64,000 nucleotides of DNA from Draconibacterium sediminis. Its GTDB lineage: Bacteria > Bacteroidota > Bacteroidia > Bacteroidales > Prolixibacteraceae. The stretch covers positions 124,001 through 188,000 of the forward strand of contig NZ_JRHC01000002.1 in NCBI RefSeq assembly GCF_000949475.1, given 5' to 3'. Below, piece after piece: positions 1 to 10,280 of the stretch; position 1 is the first letter of the stretch, and each line of letters starts with the position of its first letter. Below the pieces are notes generated by a model. That model was not told the origin of the DNA, did no database searches, and was given only the letters and a program-made list of their open reading frames with translations. The position numbers were made by a program, and so were the translations under genes.

Positions 1-314
1 ATACTTCAGATACGGCAACTTTGAGCTTCGAATCGATAACGATAGATTTGCAAAGCCATACCGTAAAGAAGAACAACGAATTGTTGAAACTTACCGCAAC
101 CGAGTTTTCAATTCTGAGCCTATTGGCCAAAAATAGAGGAAGGGTACTTACCCATCAATACATTTTAAAAGAGATCTGGGGGCATGGTTATTCCAATCAA
201 ACCCAATATTTAAGAGTATTTGTAGCACAACTTCGAAAGAAAATCGAGGATAACCCCTCAAAACCAACCTTGCTGATTACAGAATCAGGAATTGGCTATC
301 GTTTTGCAGAATAA
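1..314 (+). CDS. kdpE: KdpE-like response regulator, C-terminal part (partial)
   Basis: The reading frame is open from the first bases of the window, so the gene starts upstream. What is visible is an OmpR/PhoB-type winged-helix DNA-binding domain. The frame reads TATEFSILSLLA, then LTHQYILKEIWG, then QTQYLRVFVAQLRKKIE, and ends ITESGIGYRFAE. The Q-T-x-YLRV-x-x-x-QLRKK-E block is characteristic of KdpE, the regulator of the high-affinity K+ transporter KdpFABC. The receiver domain and KdpD partner are outside the window. A TTG at 21 is only an internal codon. KdpE is a family-level call, because other OmpR regulators cannot be excluded from about 100 residues. Confidence 0.8.
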   Translation, partial: TSDTATLSFESITIDLQSHTVKKNNELLKLTATEFSILSLLAKNRGRVLTHQYILKEIWGHGYSNQTQYLRVFVAQLRKKIEDNPSKPTLLITESGIGYRFAE

Positions 315-332
315 TCAATAAATAATAATCCT

Positions 333-776
333 GTGAATAAAACCATACCAAAATATGAAGCGGTAATTGACTTTGATCAAACGAAAGTTAAAGAGGCAGT
401 TAATAAATTTATTGAGTTAAATCAAAACAGTGATTTTCATGTTAAAAGCAGGAATGATCATGCAGGAATTTATGTACTTAGTCTATTAAAGAATAATTTT
501 TGGAATGGTTGTTCGGAAGGGAATATAACTATTTCGGTGCAAGAGTATGAAAAAACGAAAGTAAAACTCGTTGTTGATATTGACAATACGGGCATGAACG
601 ATCCGGAAAATTATAATGACCTTGTTGAAGCGCAAAGTCAATTACTTCATGCATTATTTAATATTTTATCAGGAAATCTGGAGCAAAAAATAGTGGTGAT
701 CCCAATGGGAAAAGGATGTCTTGGAATGTTTTTAGTTTTAATTATAGGAATTGGTACTCTTTATTATTTCTTTTAG
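333..776 (+). CDS. Hypothetical protein with C-terminal membrane segment
   Basis: A 147-residue protein that I do not recognise. It starts at a GTG 18 nt after the kdpE stop, so it may be co-transcribed with it. The first 120 residues are soluble and mixed alpha/beta in character. The last 20 residues form one hydrophobic helix (LGMFLVLIIGIGTLYYFF) preceded by GKG, so it is probably a tail-anchored membrane protein facing the cytoplasm. The fold of the soluble part is unclear; it resembles polyketide-cyclase-like small domains only in size. An overlapping frame at 716-931 is not convincing. Confidence 0.6.
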   Translation: MNKTIPKYEAVIDFDQTKVKEAVNKFIELNQNSDFHVKSRNDHAGIYVLSLLKNNFWNGCSEGNITISVQEYEKTKVKLVVDIDNTGMNDPENYNDLVEAQSQLLHALFNILSGNLEQKIVVIPMGKGCLGMFLVLIIGIGTLYYFF

Positions 777-983
777 TAAAGACATTTAATTGTCGTAGAT
801 GGAATTGTTACTTTCCTCCATATCTTCAGAATGCAAATCCAAGTATGCACATCGATCCAAAATATTTTGACTCCCGAAAAGACTACTTGACAAATCAATT
901 CGAGCATTTCCATCGAAAGATTCATAGTTAGCACAGTTCATCAACTTCCATTATCATTGTTGAGATTTTCAAAATAATGGAGT
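777..983. other. Gap between host genes and ICE-type genes
   Basis: About 200 AT-rich bases separate the plus-strand kdpE pair from the minus-strand methyltransferase-helicase. No gene, integrase, tRNA or obvious terminator is visible. This is one place where the left boundary of the mobile element could lie, but I found no direct repeat here that recurs after mobC. Confidence 0.4.
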
Positions 984-3900
984 TTAAATGGAAACCTTAA
1001 CTTTATTTGGTTCACGATCTATATAACTATGTTGTATTTTTCGCTCTATACCGGCTAGTTCAGCTTTTAGTTCTTTTAATTCATCTTCTTTTCTCCAGGC
1101 ACTATTCACTACTTCGTCCAACACTGGAATATCTTTTCCAGCATTTTCTGCATATTTTTTATGGTTATCAATCAAATACGGAATCCGTTCCATGGCTTTC
1201 AAAAAGCTAGTGCTTGCCAACTTCGGATCTTTGGCAATATGACCGTTGTTGTGTGTATATTTTAATCCGTTCTCACCTCGAACGAAAAACCGGTTTTCTT
1301 TAAAATCAAAACCATCTTTCATACTGGCCTCCGTTTTTACCAGGATTGAAAAGCCATACAAACTCCCTATTCTTCGGAACTCATCATTGGTTCGAATAGT
1401 CTCACTAATTTCATTAAGTCTGGCTCCTATAAGTTTAGGACTCGAACCGTTCACTCCGTCAATTCTTATCGCATTCATGATATTTCCTGATTCATCCTTT
1501 TTGAGAGCACCACTAAATGCCGTCCAATCAGACTGCATTTTTGTAATTATCCCCTGATGTAATTCAATACTCTGATGAATATCTTCCAGTCGAAAACGAG
1601 CTGTTGATTTACTTCTGCTAAAAGCGTGTCGTTCGCTTTCCAATGCTGCGATACGTTTCTCCAATTTTGCTTTTTCCAACAAATCAGTATTCCCGGAAAG
1701 AATGGCCACATACTCTGAAAAGTTCATGCCTGACTTTTCATCAAGACTACCTTCATCAATAGTTCGTTTCCCCAGGTTATTGGTCTTCAATTGCTGAATA
1801 AAAAGTTGCTTATTGTGGAGCAAATTAAACTTGTAGGAGTCCAAACTCTTTTCAACAGCATAAATAATTACATCCACCTTATTATCGGCAACTAGCTTGG
1901 CTATTTCATTTCCTTTGCGGATTGCCCTACCCTCCCGCTGTTCCAAATCCGATGGTCGCCATGGAGAATCCAGATGATGCAGTGCCACTGCCCTTTTCTG
2001 TGCATTTACACCTGTTCCCAACATATCGGTCGATCCAAATAGTACACGAATTAGCCCCTCGTTCATCGCAGCAATTAGGTTTTTTCTGGCTTTCTCGGAT
2101 TTTGCTTCCTGGATAAAACGTATTTCGTGTGCCGGGATATGGTAATCTTCAACAAGTTTTCTTTTTATCTCGCTGTAAGGTGTCCATTCTCCGGGTTTAT
2201 AGGTTCCTAGATCGGAAAAAACAAACTGTGTTCCTTTATATTCGTCAAACTTTTTGTAGTAGGCATGTATCTGCGATGCACAATGCGATGCTTTATTATC
2301 AATGTGATCATCATAATGCGGGCTGATCATCCGCATATCCAGAGACATTTTCCGGGCATAATTAGTGGCAATCAACATTTTTGCCTTTTCTTCTCTTTCC
2401 GATAAAGGTGGTCTGCCTAATAAGGTTGCATCACCATTTTTTGCAAAAGCTACCAGTTTTTTAATAAACTCTTCCTGTTGTGGAGTTGGCGGTATATTGT
2501 ACAGTATTTCATTCTTTTCCGGCCGGTCAATTCCGATGTCTTTTGCTGTTCGGTAATCGGTAATTTCGTTGTAAAATGCTGCGAGTTCCGGAACTTTAAT
2601 AAAATACCTGAATCGTTCTTTTTGAACTATTTCATTAGTTACCGAAAATTCATAATCAGTCGTCTTTTTTGCATACACCGCGGCCCATGCATCAAAAGTT
2701 TTTATCTGCTGGCGTTCCAATTCTTTTGGACGCAGGTATTTAAACAGCAAAAACAATTCCGTCAATGAATTTGAGATGGTCGTTCCAGACAAAAAAGTTG
2801 CTCCCAGATCTTTACCTGTTCGTTCCTGTATGGTTCGAATTGCAAACAGCATATTCAGCGCACGCTGGCTTCCCTGTGGGGTTCCCATGCCTGCCACCCG
2901 ATCGTGACGTGTATTAAACATCAGATTTTTAAACCGGTGACTTTCGTCTAAGAACAGATGATCTATGCCCATCATCTTAAAATCAACGACATTGTCTTTT
3001 CTGTTTTCAATATTGTGGGCGATGGTTTTTAATTTTACTTCAAGGTTTTGTTGACGTTTTAATAATCCCTTTAACATTCCCCGTGAGACTTCGCCTCCTT
3101 GTATTTTTACCACCTCAAGGTTTTCTTCAACACTATCCAACTCTGCCTGCAGAATTTGCTTTTGTACTTCAGGGGATTGCGGTATCATTCCGAATTGGTC
3201 GTGGGTAAGAATAATAGCGTCCCAGGAATTGTTTTTAATGTCGTTAAAAATCTTGACTCGTTTTGACGGTGTAAAATCCTGTTTTCCCGGATAAAGCAAT
3301 TTTGCATAGGGATATGCAGTCCGAAAGGTTTGTGCGATTTCGTGAATATTGGCTTTTAAACCGACAATCAAAGGTTTATTGGCCAGTTTCAGGCGTTTCA
3401 TTTCATAAGCACCGCAACACATTATTAATGTTTTCCCGGCTCCTACTTCATGATCACAAATACCGCCTCCGTTTTGTTTCAACATCCAAACGGCATCTTT
3501 CTGGCTGTTATACAAACCTTCTATACCCAGTGCTTTTAAATCGAGATTTGGAAAAATTTGGTGCGAACCATCGTAATTTGGCCGCACATAACAGTTAAAA
3601 GTATTGTTATATAAATCGCTCAAATCCTGTTTAAACTCCAATTTCTGTTCGTCTAGCCAGACTGTAAATCCATTTCTTATTTCGTCAATCTTACTGTTGG
3701 CTAGCTGAATGGCTTCGCTGTCTTTAACTTTTACTTCTTTGTCGCCAACCATTATACGTTTAGTAATATTAGGAGTAGTATTCACTAAAGCATGTTTTAA
3801 CAGGGCAATTCCATCGTAGGTGCGACTCTGCGATCTTACGGCATACTTTTCGTAGATATTGGCGTTTGTAAACTGGTTTTTTACCGAAAATTCATCTACC

Positions 3901-6131
3901 GATGGCGAATAATGAATATCAACCACTGTTTTAAACAAGTGGCTGGCGTACTGTCCATAAATGTGTACCGGTATCCAACGTTCACCAAAATTGAAATCAA
4001 GTTCATCAAAGGCAATAGGTTTTGGAATTGCATTTTGCAATACTTTAAGCGACTCCTGCGAGGCTTCATCATTGGGGTGATTTTTCAGATATTCTTCTAT
4101 CTTTTGTGCTTTTTCAACAACATTCCCGGCAACAAAACGGTCTGCAACTTCATAGTTTTTTATAAGCGGGTTGTAATAAATCCGCCCATGCAGCTCGCCA
4201 ACCAGTTCCTCTCTGCTCTTCCCATCCAGCAGGGATAACATATATTCGGTTTGTACTTCTCCGAATTTATTTAATGAAGCGGCCAGGGCTTCTTCCGGTG
4301 TGTCCACCTGGTCCAGTTCATGGGCATTAAAAGCAACAGGCTGTGTGAAAATATCTGCTTTGACTAATTCGCCATTCACCCCACGTTCCAATGCCAAAAC
4401 CTCGTTGGCTAACGGATCCATTTTTATTAACCCAAGATTTTTAGGATCGTTTAACTGACCGTAATTCCTTACAAACTCATCGTAATGTTTGTTAAGCAAT
4501 TGACGGCTGCCTTTATCTTCCTGTTGCGTATCGGCTTCAATTTGATAAAGCTTTTGATAGACATCCCTTAGCTGAATAAATAAAAATGCTTTGGTTTCCT
4601 GCTGAGAACTTAAATGCAGTCGTTTAAAAGTTCCCCCACTTTCATTCCATTCCTTCAAGTAACCTAACTGATTATTGTCTTTTAACAACGAACCTTTTTT
4701 ATAATGTGCCCGTAACTCTCCAGAATAATTTCTTTCGTTTGGCAGCGTGGGGATTTTGTTATTTTTTATCGTTCCATTTACTTTTCCGGGGGGATTAAAC
4801 AGGTTTAATTGTTTGCTTTTTGTTTTTGGCTGTTTGCGCCTTCTGATATTATTTGTTTGGGTACGTTCTTCCTTACTGAAACCAAAAAGATCATATAGAT
4901 TTTGAGGGACTTGTTCTTTCGATGATTCTCTGGTTGGACTATTCTTTGAAAAACCAACTGCAATTTTGTTAGTATTCTCTTTATGGAATAATTCAAGATC
5001 CAGTCTTGTCCTTAAGTCGGATTCCAACATCTTTTTCAGATCGGATGCAATTCCGGGAATTCCGCCTTCATGGATAAATACCTGCGCCGGTTTTCCGTAC
5101 AGATCTGTAGCGATATATCCTTTGGTATGAACGATCCGCTGGAGAACGTTGAAATAAGTATTATTATAAACTCCACTGGAATATTTTTCACTTTGTACAA
5201 AAGCCTTTTCTTGTTGAGTTTGTTTTCTTTTTTGATTGTCTTTTTGCAGGATTACCAGATCGCTTCCAACTTCTGTTCCTGCATAATCTTTAAAAAGATT
5301 GTTGGGCAAACGGATGGCAGAAATCAGATGTGTATTCTCCATTAAGCGCCTGCGAATCGGTTCGTTTTTGGGTGAGTTCATTACTCCCTGCGATGTTATA
5401 AAAGCCAGTACTCCTCCATCTTTTATAGCATCAACTCCTTTCAGAAAAAAGTAGTTATGAATACTTCTGCTTGCCTGTTGTTTAACCCTGTCGGGGCTTT
5501 TTAAATAGGAAATATCAAACGCGGCCACGTCTCCAAAGGGGATATTGGAGGAAACCACATCAAAATAATTATTGTACGTGCTTTCAATTTCCTCAAAACC
5601 TTTGGTTTGTATTTTATCATTAGGATAGAGTTGGCTCAGAATTTTTCCTGTTAGCAAATCTTTTTCAAATCCTATTGTTGTTTGAAACTCGTTTTGTTTT
5701 TTGAATGCGGAGATAAATTCGCCTAAACCGGCTGAAGGATCAAGGAAACGGGAGACTTCAAGTTGGTTGTTTTTAAATGCTTCTGATATTGTATTAACAA
5801 TTTCAGGAGGAGTATAAAAAGCGCTTAGGATGGAATTTTTCAGACTATTTGTGTATAGCTTGTATTGTTGCGCTGTTTTTGAGTTTCTCTTTAAAACATC
5901 ATGTAATTCCATAACCGCTGGAAACAATCCCACTTCGGAATCAGGCCACCGGGCAATATCCGACAGATTTTCCATCGGATTAAGAATACATTTTAAAGCC
6001 CCGAAACCGGAATATTGTTTCAGAGCTTTTGTTTCTTCTGCCGTCGGCTTCCGATTTTCTTTCTCCAATCGAAAGCAAAGCTTAATGGCTTCAATATTTG
6101 CAAGCAGGTGCTGTTCTTTATTAAAGCTCAT
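984..6131 (-). CDS. Giant N6-adenine methyltransferase / SNF2-type helicase of ICEs
   Basis: A 1,715-residue protein with two enzyme halves. Near the N-terminus, YTPPEIV (about 106-112), DPSAGLGEF (131-139, AdoMet motif I) and SNIPF (194-198, in the place of the NPPY catalytic motif) indicate an N6-adenine DNA methyltransferase fold. From about residue 890 there is a superfamily 2 helicase: HEVGAGKT (Walker A, about 895), LFLDESHRF (motif II, about 1062) and [11 protein letters not shown] (motif VI, about 1402). Such proteins are standard in Bacteroidota conjugative elements and resemble the DarB-type antirestriction proteins of phage P1. The role in incoming-DNA protection is an inference. 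The start overlaps the end of the DUF1896 gene by 11 nt, so the two are translationally coupled. The NIPF motif lacks the usual first proline, so methylation activity is uncertain. Confidence 0.85.
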   Translation of the reverse strand: MSFNKEQHLLANIEAIKLCFRLEKENRKPTAEETKALKQYSGFGALKCILNPMENLSDIARWPDSEVGLFPAVMELHDVLKRNSKTAQQYKLYTNSLKNSILSAFYTPPEIVNTISEAFKNNQLEVSRFLDPSAGLGEFISAFKKQNEFQTTIGFEKDLLTGKILSQLYPNDKIQTKGFEEIESTYNNYFDVVSSNIPFGDVAAFDISYLKSPDRVKQQASRSIHNYFFLKGVDAIKDGGVLAFITSQGVMNSPKNEPIRRRLMENTHLISAIRLPNNLFKDYAGTEVGSDLVILQKDNQKRKQTQQEKAFVQSEKYSSGVYNNTYFNVLQRIVHTKGYIATDLYGKPAQVFIHEGGIPGIASDLKKMLESDLRTRLDLELFHKENTNKIAVGFSKNSPTRESSKEQVPQNLYDLFGFSKEERTQTNNIRRRKQPKTKSKQLNLFNPPGKVNGTIKNNKIPTLPNERNYSGELRAHYKKGSLLKDNNQLGYLKEWNESGGTFKRLHLSSQQETKAFLFIQLRDVYQKLYQIEADTQQEDKGSRQLLNKHYDEFVRNYGQLNDPKNLGLIKMDPLANEVLALERGVNGELVKADIFTQPVAFNAHELDQVDTPEEALAASLNKFGEVQTEYMLSLLDGKSREELVGELHGRIYYNPLIKNYEVADRFVAGNVVEKAQKIEEYLKNHPNDEASQESLKVLQNAIPKPIAFDELDFNFGERWIPVHIYGQYASHLFKTVVDIHYSPSVDEFSVKNQFTNANIYEKYAVRSQSRTYDGIALLKHALVNTTPNITKRIMVGDKEVKVKDSEAIQLANSKIDEIRNGFTVWLDEQKLEFKQDLSDLYNNTFNCYVRPNYDGSHQIFPNLDLKALGIEGLYNSQKDAVWMLKQNGGGICDHEVGAGKTLIMCCGAYEMKRLKLANKPLIVGLKANIHEIAQTFRTAYPYAKLLYPGKQDFTPSKRVKIFNDIKNNSWDAIILTHDQFGMIPQSPEVQKQILQAELDSVEENLEVVKIQGGEVSRGMLKGLLKRQQNLEVKLKTIAHNIENRKDNVVDFKMMGIDHLFLDESHRFKNLMFNTRHDRVAGMGTPQGSQRALNMLFAIRTIQERTGKDLGATFLSGTTISNSLTELFLLFKYLRPKELERQQIKTFDAWAAVYAKKTTDYEFSVTNEIVQKERFRYFIKVPELAAFYNEITDYRTAKDIGIDRPEKNEILYNIPPTPQQEEFIKKLVAFAKNGDATLLGRPPLSEREEKAKMLIATNYARKMSLDMRMISPHYDDHIDNKASHCASQIHAYYKKFDEYKGTQFVFSDLGTYKPGEWTPYSEIKRKLVEDYHIPAHEIRFIQEAKSEKARKNLIAAMNEGLIRVLFGSTDMLGTGVNAQKRAVALHHLDSPWRPSDLEQREGRAIRKGNEIAKLVADNKVDVIIYAVEKSLDSYKFNLLHNKQLFIQQLKTNNLGKRTIDEGSLDEKSGMNFSEYVAILSGNTDLLEKAKLEKRIAALESERHAFSRSKSTARFRLEDIHQSIELHQGIITKMQSDWTAFSGALKKDESGNIMNAIRIDGVNGSSPKLIGARLNEISETIRTNDEFRRIGSLYGFSILVKTEASMKDGFDFKENRFFVRGENGLKYTHNNGHIAKDPKLASTSFLKAMERIPYLIDNHKKYAENAGKDIPVLDEVVNSAWRKEDELKELKAELAGIERKIQHSYIDREPNKVKVSI

Positions 6132-6555
6132 GTTCTTCCAGCCAGATTTCGATAGCTCCTGTTAGCTCGGTGTACAAATCGTTGAACTCAGAGCTAAAAG
6201 CAAACTCATCATTTAGCCTGTATTTTTCAAAAACCGGAACTACTTCCGGCAAAAACCGAACGGCAAACTCTTTGGCTTCTTCCAATGGGATTATTCCCGG
6301 AAACTCATTCCAGATAATGGTTACAAGCGTATCGTGTTTTGAAAAGTGAAGCCCTTTGTACAATTCTTTATGTGCCAGTTCTTCTGCTTCCTGATGATTG
6401 TGCCCGTTTTTAACAGCCTGCGAGTAGCATTCTGCGGCAAGATCACTACGGGTATTCAGAAGATCGTTATCGTCTGTTAACTCAGGATGACTTTCGTATA
6501 AAAAGTGAAGTAATGACAACTTAAACCATGAGAGTTCTTTAGGTGTTGTTTTCAT
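6121..6555 (-). CDS. DUF1896 family ICE protein
   Basis: A 144-residue acidic, helical protein. The start ([19 protein letters not shown]) and the motifs [11 protein letters not shown] and [21 protein letters not shown] match the DUF1896 family, which is found almost only in Bacteroidota conjugative transposons, directly upstream of the large methyltransferase-helicase as here. Its biochemical role is unknown. The tight coupling suggests it works with, or regulates, the helicase protein. There is no signal peptide or membrane segment. Confidence 0.8.
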   Translation of the reverse strand: MKTTPKELSWFKLSLLHFLYESHPELTDDNDLLNTRSDLAAECYSQAVKNGHNHQEAEELAHKELYKGLHFSKHDTLVTIIWNEFPGIIPLEEAKEFAVRFLPEVVPVFEKYRLNDEFAFSSEFNDLYTELTGAIEIWLEEHEL

Positions 6556-6662
6556 GACTTTGAAATTTGAATTTTAAAATGTTTTGAAATGAAGAGGGAA
6601 AAACAAGCGTCCGGAGTTTATCCGAACGCTCTGATAAAAAGGGATTACTATTGATTTGAGTT

Positions 6663-8039
6663 TTACATGGAGTGCGATTTGGCCCGGTTTCGTTTTGTGG
6701 TTTGCTGACGTTCTGACGGATTCACCTGATCCTTTTTCAGCGGTTCTTTTACGTCTTTGGTCGCCTCATTGGTTTTTCCTTCAGAATTAACCGCTACCTG
6801 GGTTTTGCTCTTGTTATCTGGAATTACTTCTGCTCCTTTGGTTTGGGCTTTATCTGGATTCCATTTGTAAAAATCCAGCTTACCTTTTTCGTCGTTGACC
6901 TTTATGTAAGCGTTAAACTCTTCGCCTTTTTTGTCTTTCATTCCGGCAACATAGATGGTTTCCCGCTTTTCCAGTTTCTGTTGCTGGTCCTCAGTTAGTT
7001 CCTTTCCAAGAAGAGAATTGGGAATACGCACCTGTTTTTGTTCGTTTTGTGTTTGACCTTGCTGCTGCTGATTATCAAATCGGAAACCTATACCTCGTTT
7101 ATCGGCATCGATTTGCAGGTGCGCATTAAACTCTTTTCCGCTACGGGCGGTCATTCCTTCCACATAAATTGAGCGTCCTTCGGCCAAAACTTTCTTTTGG
7201 TTTTCATCGAGCTTTACGCCTTTTATTTCATCGGGAATTTTTATTTTATCGGCTCGTGCGGCAACAAGTTCGTTGGTGAGTTTATCGATAGATAAAAATA
7301 CCGGTGTGCTCTCTCCCTCTTTGTACTGTGGATGCAAAATTCTTCCGGCATTTCCGGTTTTCATCAGGTTTTGTTTATCCTCGTCGGTTAAGGTGACGCC
7401 AAAATATGGACGGTCGAGTTCGGGATTGTTGCGAACCGCATGAACAGCCAGTTTAAAATCTCCTTTTTCGTCCTGACGAAAGGCCAGCCGGGCATCGGTA
7501 CGGATGTTCAGGTGATCGGTTTTAATGGTGATCGGAATCAAACCTGGCGACTTCTGGTAGTTTAACATGGGCTCAAGATTTTTCGTGTTTTTCAGAAAAT
7601 CTTTTGAGACACCCAGCATTTCCAATTGTGACCAGTCAACTTTGTTCTCGTCTATCAGATTGGGCCGTTTCTCCTGTGTTTGTTCTTTCGAAAAGTCACC
7701 GGGTTTTACCTCATGCTTTTCCAGCATCTCTTTGTTGGACGAGGTATCCGGTTTCTTTAACATCTTTTCCAGAACAGTTGCTGTCTTCTCAACCAGGTTG
7801 GCAGGTACTTTGTAAAACTGAAAATCGGTGGGATTTTTATACTGTCGGTTAAAATTGGTAAAGAAATTCTCCAGCGGATTGCTGTGCCTGTCGATTTTTA
7901 AGAAACCACCTGCATTGACTTGTTTGGGAGCCTCTGTTTTTAGTTGGCCTTTTGCATCAAAACCACTTACGGCTTTTAGTTTTGCTTCGTTTTTTTCTTT
8001 AACCAGTAATACTTCCTGGTCATTGTTTTTTTGTTCCAT
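6663..8039 (-). CDS. DUF4099/DUF3945 repeat protein of conjugative elements
   Basis: 458 residues, highly charged and cytoplasmic. The first half (about 1-160) matches the DUF4099 type, with SNPLENFFTNFNRQYKNP and FQFYKVPANLVEKTA. The second half has two copies of a DUF3945-like unit. One runs about 235-320, with KGVKLDENQKKVLAEG, SIYVEGM and GKEFNAHLQID. The other runs about 335-405, with GKELTEDQQQKLEKRE, TIYVAGM and GEEFNAYIKVN. The C-terminus is a basic Lys/Gln-rich tail. This family sits beside topoisomerase or helicase genes in Bacteroidota ICEs and its function is not established. The 107-nt gap to DUF1896 suggests the same transcription unit. Confidence 0.8.
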   Translation of the reverse strand: MEQKNNDQEVLLVKEKNEAKLKAVSGFDAKGQLKTEAPKQVNAGGFLKIDRHSNPLENFFTNFNRQYKNPTDFQFYKVPANLVEKTATVLEKMLKKPDTSSNKEMLEKHEVKPGDFSKEQTQEKRPNLIDENKVDWSQLEMLGVSKDFLKNTKNLEPMLNYQKSPGLIPITIKTDHLNIRTDARLAFRQDEKGDFKLAVHAVRNNPELDRPYFGVTLTDEDKQNLMKTGNAGRILHPQYKEGESTPVFLSIDKLTNELVAARADKIKIPDEIKGVKLDENQKKVLAEGRSIYVEGMTARSGKEFNAHLQIDADKRGIGFRFDNQQQQGQTQNEQKQVRIPNSLLGKELTEDQQQKLEKRETIYVAGMKDKKGEEFNAYIKVNDEKGKLDFYKWNPDKAQTKGAEVIPDNKSKTQVAVNSEGKTNEATKDVKEPLKKDQVNPSERQQTTKRNRAKSHSM

Positions 8040-8103
8040 GATACATTTCCTTTAATGATTTAAAAGCGAATGTATCGTTGATTGGGCTCAATACTATTGG
8101 GCT

Positions 8104-8119
8104 GGCTGTATTTGGCTTT
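8104..8119. promoter_or_regulatory. Repeated motif GGCnGTATTTGGCkTT, copy 1
   Basis: GGCTGTATTTGGCTTT lies 65-80 nt upstream of the DUF4099/DUF3945 gene. Near-identical copies lie upstream of traE (21,701) and in the parA-mobA intergenic region (30,765). All are in the same orientation relative to the minus-strand genes. It could be an ICE-wide operator; this is inferred from repetition and position only. Confidence 0.4.
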
Positions 8120-8251
8120 GATTGGGTTGAGGTGGCGTAATTCGTCTATTTATTTTATCGAGTGAAATGCAAATTATTTTGCCAATCGATTTTAGAATGG
8201 AAGCAAATGGAAGTGTCGGGAAAACGTCGGGGAAAATTCTGAATTAAGTAT

Positions 8252-8599
8252 TTAGAAACTATCCTCCAAACCATTGTCAGAAATAAAATAAGCGTAAATA
8301 TCTTTGCGCTTTAGCAGCGACAAAAACATATTTTTATCGCCACCTATTACAAGTTTGCCAATTTTAACTCCGCAATAATACACATCTTCGCCATCGTGTT
8401 TAAAACTCTGAACACGTTCTATATTATCGTAGTCTCTGGCAGTTGGCTCACGATCTAACAGCTTTTCCAGTAAATCGAATACCAACATATTTTGGGCTTC
8501 GGAAAAGCGACTGGCTATATGCGCCTTGGTAAAAGGCTTGATGTTTTTTAAAACTACTTCACGGCGTAGTTGTGGAATTTTGTTTTTGGGTTGATACAT
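8252..8599 (-). CDS. Hypothetical protein
   Basis: A 115-residue basic protein that I do not recognise, with no signal peptide or membrane helix. It has a helical N-terminal half (KPFTKAHIASRFSEAQNMLVF) and a beta-rich end with VYYCGVKIGKLVIGG. It lies on the same strand as the ICE genes, 212 nt upstream of the DUF4099 gene, and begins at an ATG followed by YQPKNKIPQ. It is probably an ICE accessory protein. Confidence 0.5.
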   Translation of the reverse strand: MYQPKNKIPQLRREVVLKNIKPFTKAHIASRFSEAQNMLVFDLLEKLLDREPTARDYDNIERVQSFKHDGEDVYYCGVKIGKLVIGGDKNMFLSLLKRKDIYAYFISDNGLEDSF

Positions 8600-8767
8600 G
8601 ATGCTATTTTTTGTATTCCTGTACAGCTTACATTTTTACTAATTCTTGTAAATCATCCTTATAATGTCCGCAACAATATGATATTAGATATGTAACCACG
8701 TAAAAATCCGCAATCGGAGTACCACCGATCCCCGCACTGTAATATGCTTTTGTTTACTACTGGCTTT

Positions 8768-9280
8768 TTATTTCAATTTTAGTTTCATCATTATGTCGGT
8801 CTGTTCATCATCTCCAAGTTTGAAGATGTGTTTGTCAAATGCTACAAATCCATTTTTTTCATAGAATCGGATTGCTCTTGGGTTTTGTTCCCAAACTCCC
8901 AGCCAAACATATTCCACATTTTTTACTTTAGCTAATTCAATCGCTTTTTCGTAAAGGATTTGTCCGACTTTTTTCCCGTGAAATTTCTTTAGTACGTATA
9001 TACGTTCTATTTCGAGTGCGTTTTTGTCCTTTATTTCGGTTTGTGATTGTCCAACGTTTACTTTTAAATATCCGATTGTTTTTTTGTCAAGTTGGGCAAA
9101 GTAAAATTCAGCGTTTGGGTCAGTCAGTTCTGCTGTTAGTTTTTCAGTCGAAAATCCGTTTTCCAGATATTCTTTCATATTGTCTTCACTGTTTTCGGAA
9201 GAAAAAGTCTCGGCAAAAGTCAATTTTCCTATTTCTTTTAATTTCTCAATATCTTGAATATTTACTTTTCTAATTTGCAT
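8768..9280 (-). CDS. GNAT family N-acetyltransferase
   Basis: 170 residues with a complete GNAT fold. The N-terminus reads IRKVNIQDIEKLKEIG and TFAETF. Motif A is IERIYVLKKFHGKKVGQILYEKA (about 90-112), containing the acetyl-CoA pyrophosphate loop. Motif B is WLGVWEQNPRAIRFYEKNGF (about 127-146). The NPRAIRFYEKNGF block and the TFAETF start resemble the PaiA/spermidine acetyltransferase branch, so a small amine or antibiotic substrate is plausible. The substrate cannot be read from sequence. It is a stand-alone gene in the accessory island, flanked by non-coding spacers of about 170 nt. Confidence 0.85.
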   Translation of the reverse strand: MQIRKVNIQDIEKLKEIGKLTFAETFSSENSEDNMKEYLENGFSTEKLTAELTDPNAEFYFAQLDKKTIGYLKVNVGQSQTEIKDKNALEIERIYVLKKFHGKKVGQILYEKAIELAKVKNVEYVWLGVWEQNPRAIRFYEKNGFVAFDKHIFKLGDDEQTDIMMKLKLK

Positions 9281-9446
9281 CTATTTTTCTGTTTTTTAAG
9301 CTTGCTGCTATCCGCTGGGAGATGTTGTCTGGGCGGATCTTGGAAAGCATTCCTGTTCGAAGGATATGGAACTACGATGTGAGAATCCAGCGTACGACAC
9401 CACACGCCCCTGGCAATGAAATTTACAACTTCGTTATGGCTAGCTT

Positions 9447-10172
9447 TTATTCATAATTTTCTTTAATAAATCTCCAATTGAAAATATTCATATTTATCCA
9501 GTTGTCCTGTAATTCTTTGAGTGATGTATTTTTATCTACTACCAGTCCAGTTTGCATTGAATAAATTATTAAATCACTTTTATATCTACTAAACGGTTTT
9601 ATGTTCTCAAGTCTTGGAAGCTTGCCTGAAGAATAATTTTCTCTACGAATGTCTGGGTGTTCGTGACTGTACTTCTCACGTATAGAATTATTTTCATCAA
9701 GTCTTGAAAATGCAGTACAGATACTATATGATATAATAACATTAAAAACATCCTGAATTGTCGACTCATTATTTATTTCAGTTATTAGTAAATCTCCAAT
9801 GACTTTTACAGGAATAGAGTGTTCAATGTGTACTCCGTTTGACATATGTTTAGCAACTTTCCGTCCATCTCGATCCTCCGGTTTAATGGATAGAAAATTA
9901 AATGTTCTGTAAACCGCACCACTACATAATCCTAATTGTCTTGTATTTCCTTTTGCCATCCAACCATAATAATCATGAAATTTCCTAATTCTGTCATGTA
10001 TGTCAGTTCTATCCTTTGATATTTTATAGTCATTAATCAATTTAAAAATCTGAATGCTTAGATTGTATGGATTTAATTTTGGATTTTGTCTTTTCCTTAT
10101 TTTTTCTTCAATTTTCTGTAATGAACTTTTTAGTTCAGTTTTATAGAAATTTAAGTAATCAGGATCTTCCAT
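9447..10172 (-). CDS. Uncharacterised protein with possible HNH-like motif
   Basis: 241 residues, cytoplasmic. The most distinctive segment is HMSNGVHIEHSIPVKVI (about 109-125). The E-H-x-x-P arrangement recalls the first histidine strand of HNH/His-Me nucleases, and later residues such as SHEHPDIRREN could supply further His or Asn. No second HNH Asn-His pair is unambiguous, so nuclease activity is only a suggestion. The gene lies between a GNAT and a CoiA-like nuclease gene, a context typical of ICE accessory or defence cargo. It is more AT-rich than the tra genes. Confidence 0.45.
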   Translation of the reverse strand: MEDPDYLNFYKTELKSSLQKIEEKIRKRQNPKLNPYNLSIQIFKLINDYKISKDRTDIHDRIRKFHDYYGWMAKGNTRQLGLCSGAVYRTFNFLSIKPEDRDGRKVAKHMSNGVHIEHSIPVKVIGDLLITEINNESTIQDVFNVIISYSICTAFSRLDENNSIREKYSHEHPDIRRENYSSGKLPRLENIKPFSRYKSDLIIYSMQTGLVVDKNTSLKELQDNWINMNIFNWRFIKENYE

Positions 10173-10280
10173 ACTATCTTCGATTTATTCATTCAAATTG
10201 CCCATAACATTAAAATGAGCAGCAGGGAATTTCAAAGCGATTTAGTAAAAAGCTGTTTAGTAGCAAAAGCCCCACTTTAT

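Noticed and set aside
716-931. 71-codon plus-strand ORF after the first small gene
   Set aside because: It overlaps the end of the 333-776 gene in another frame, has no family features and its sequence lacks coding character.
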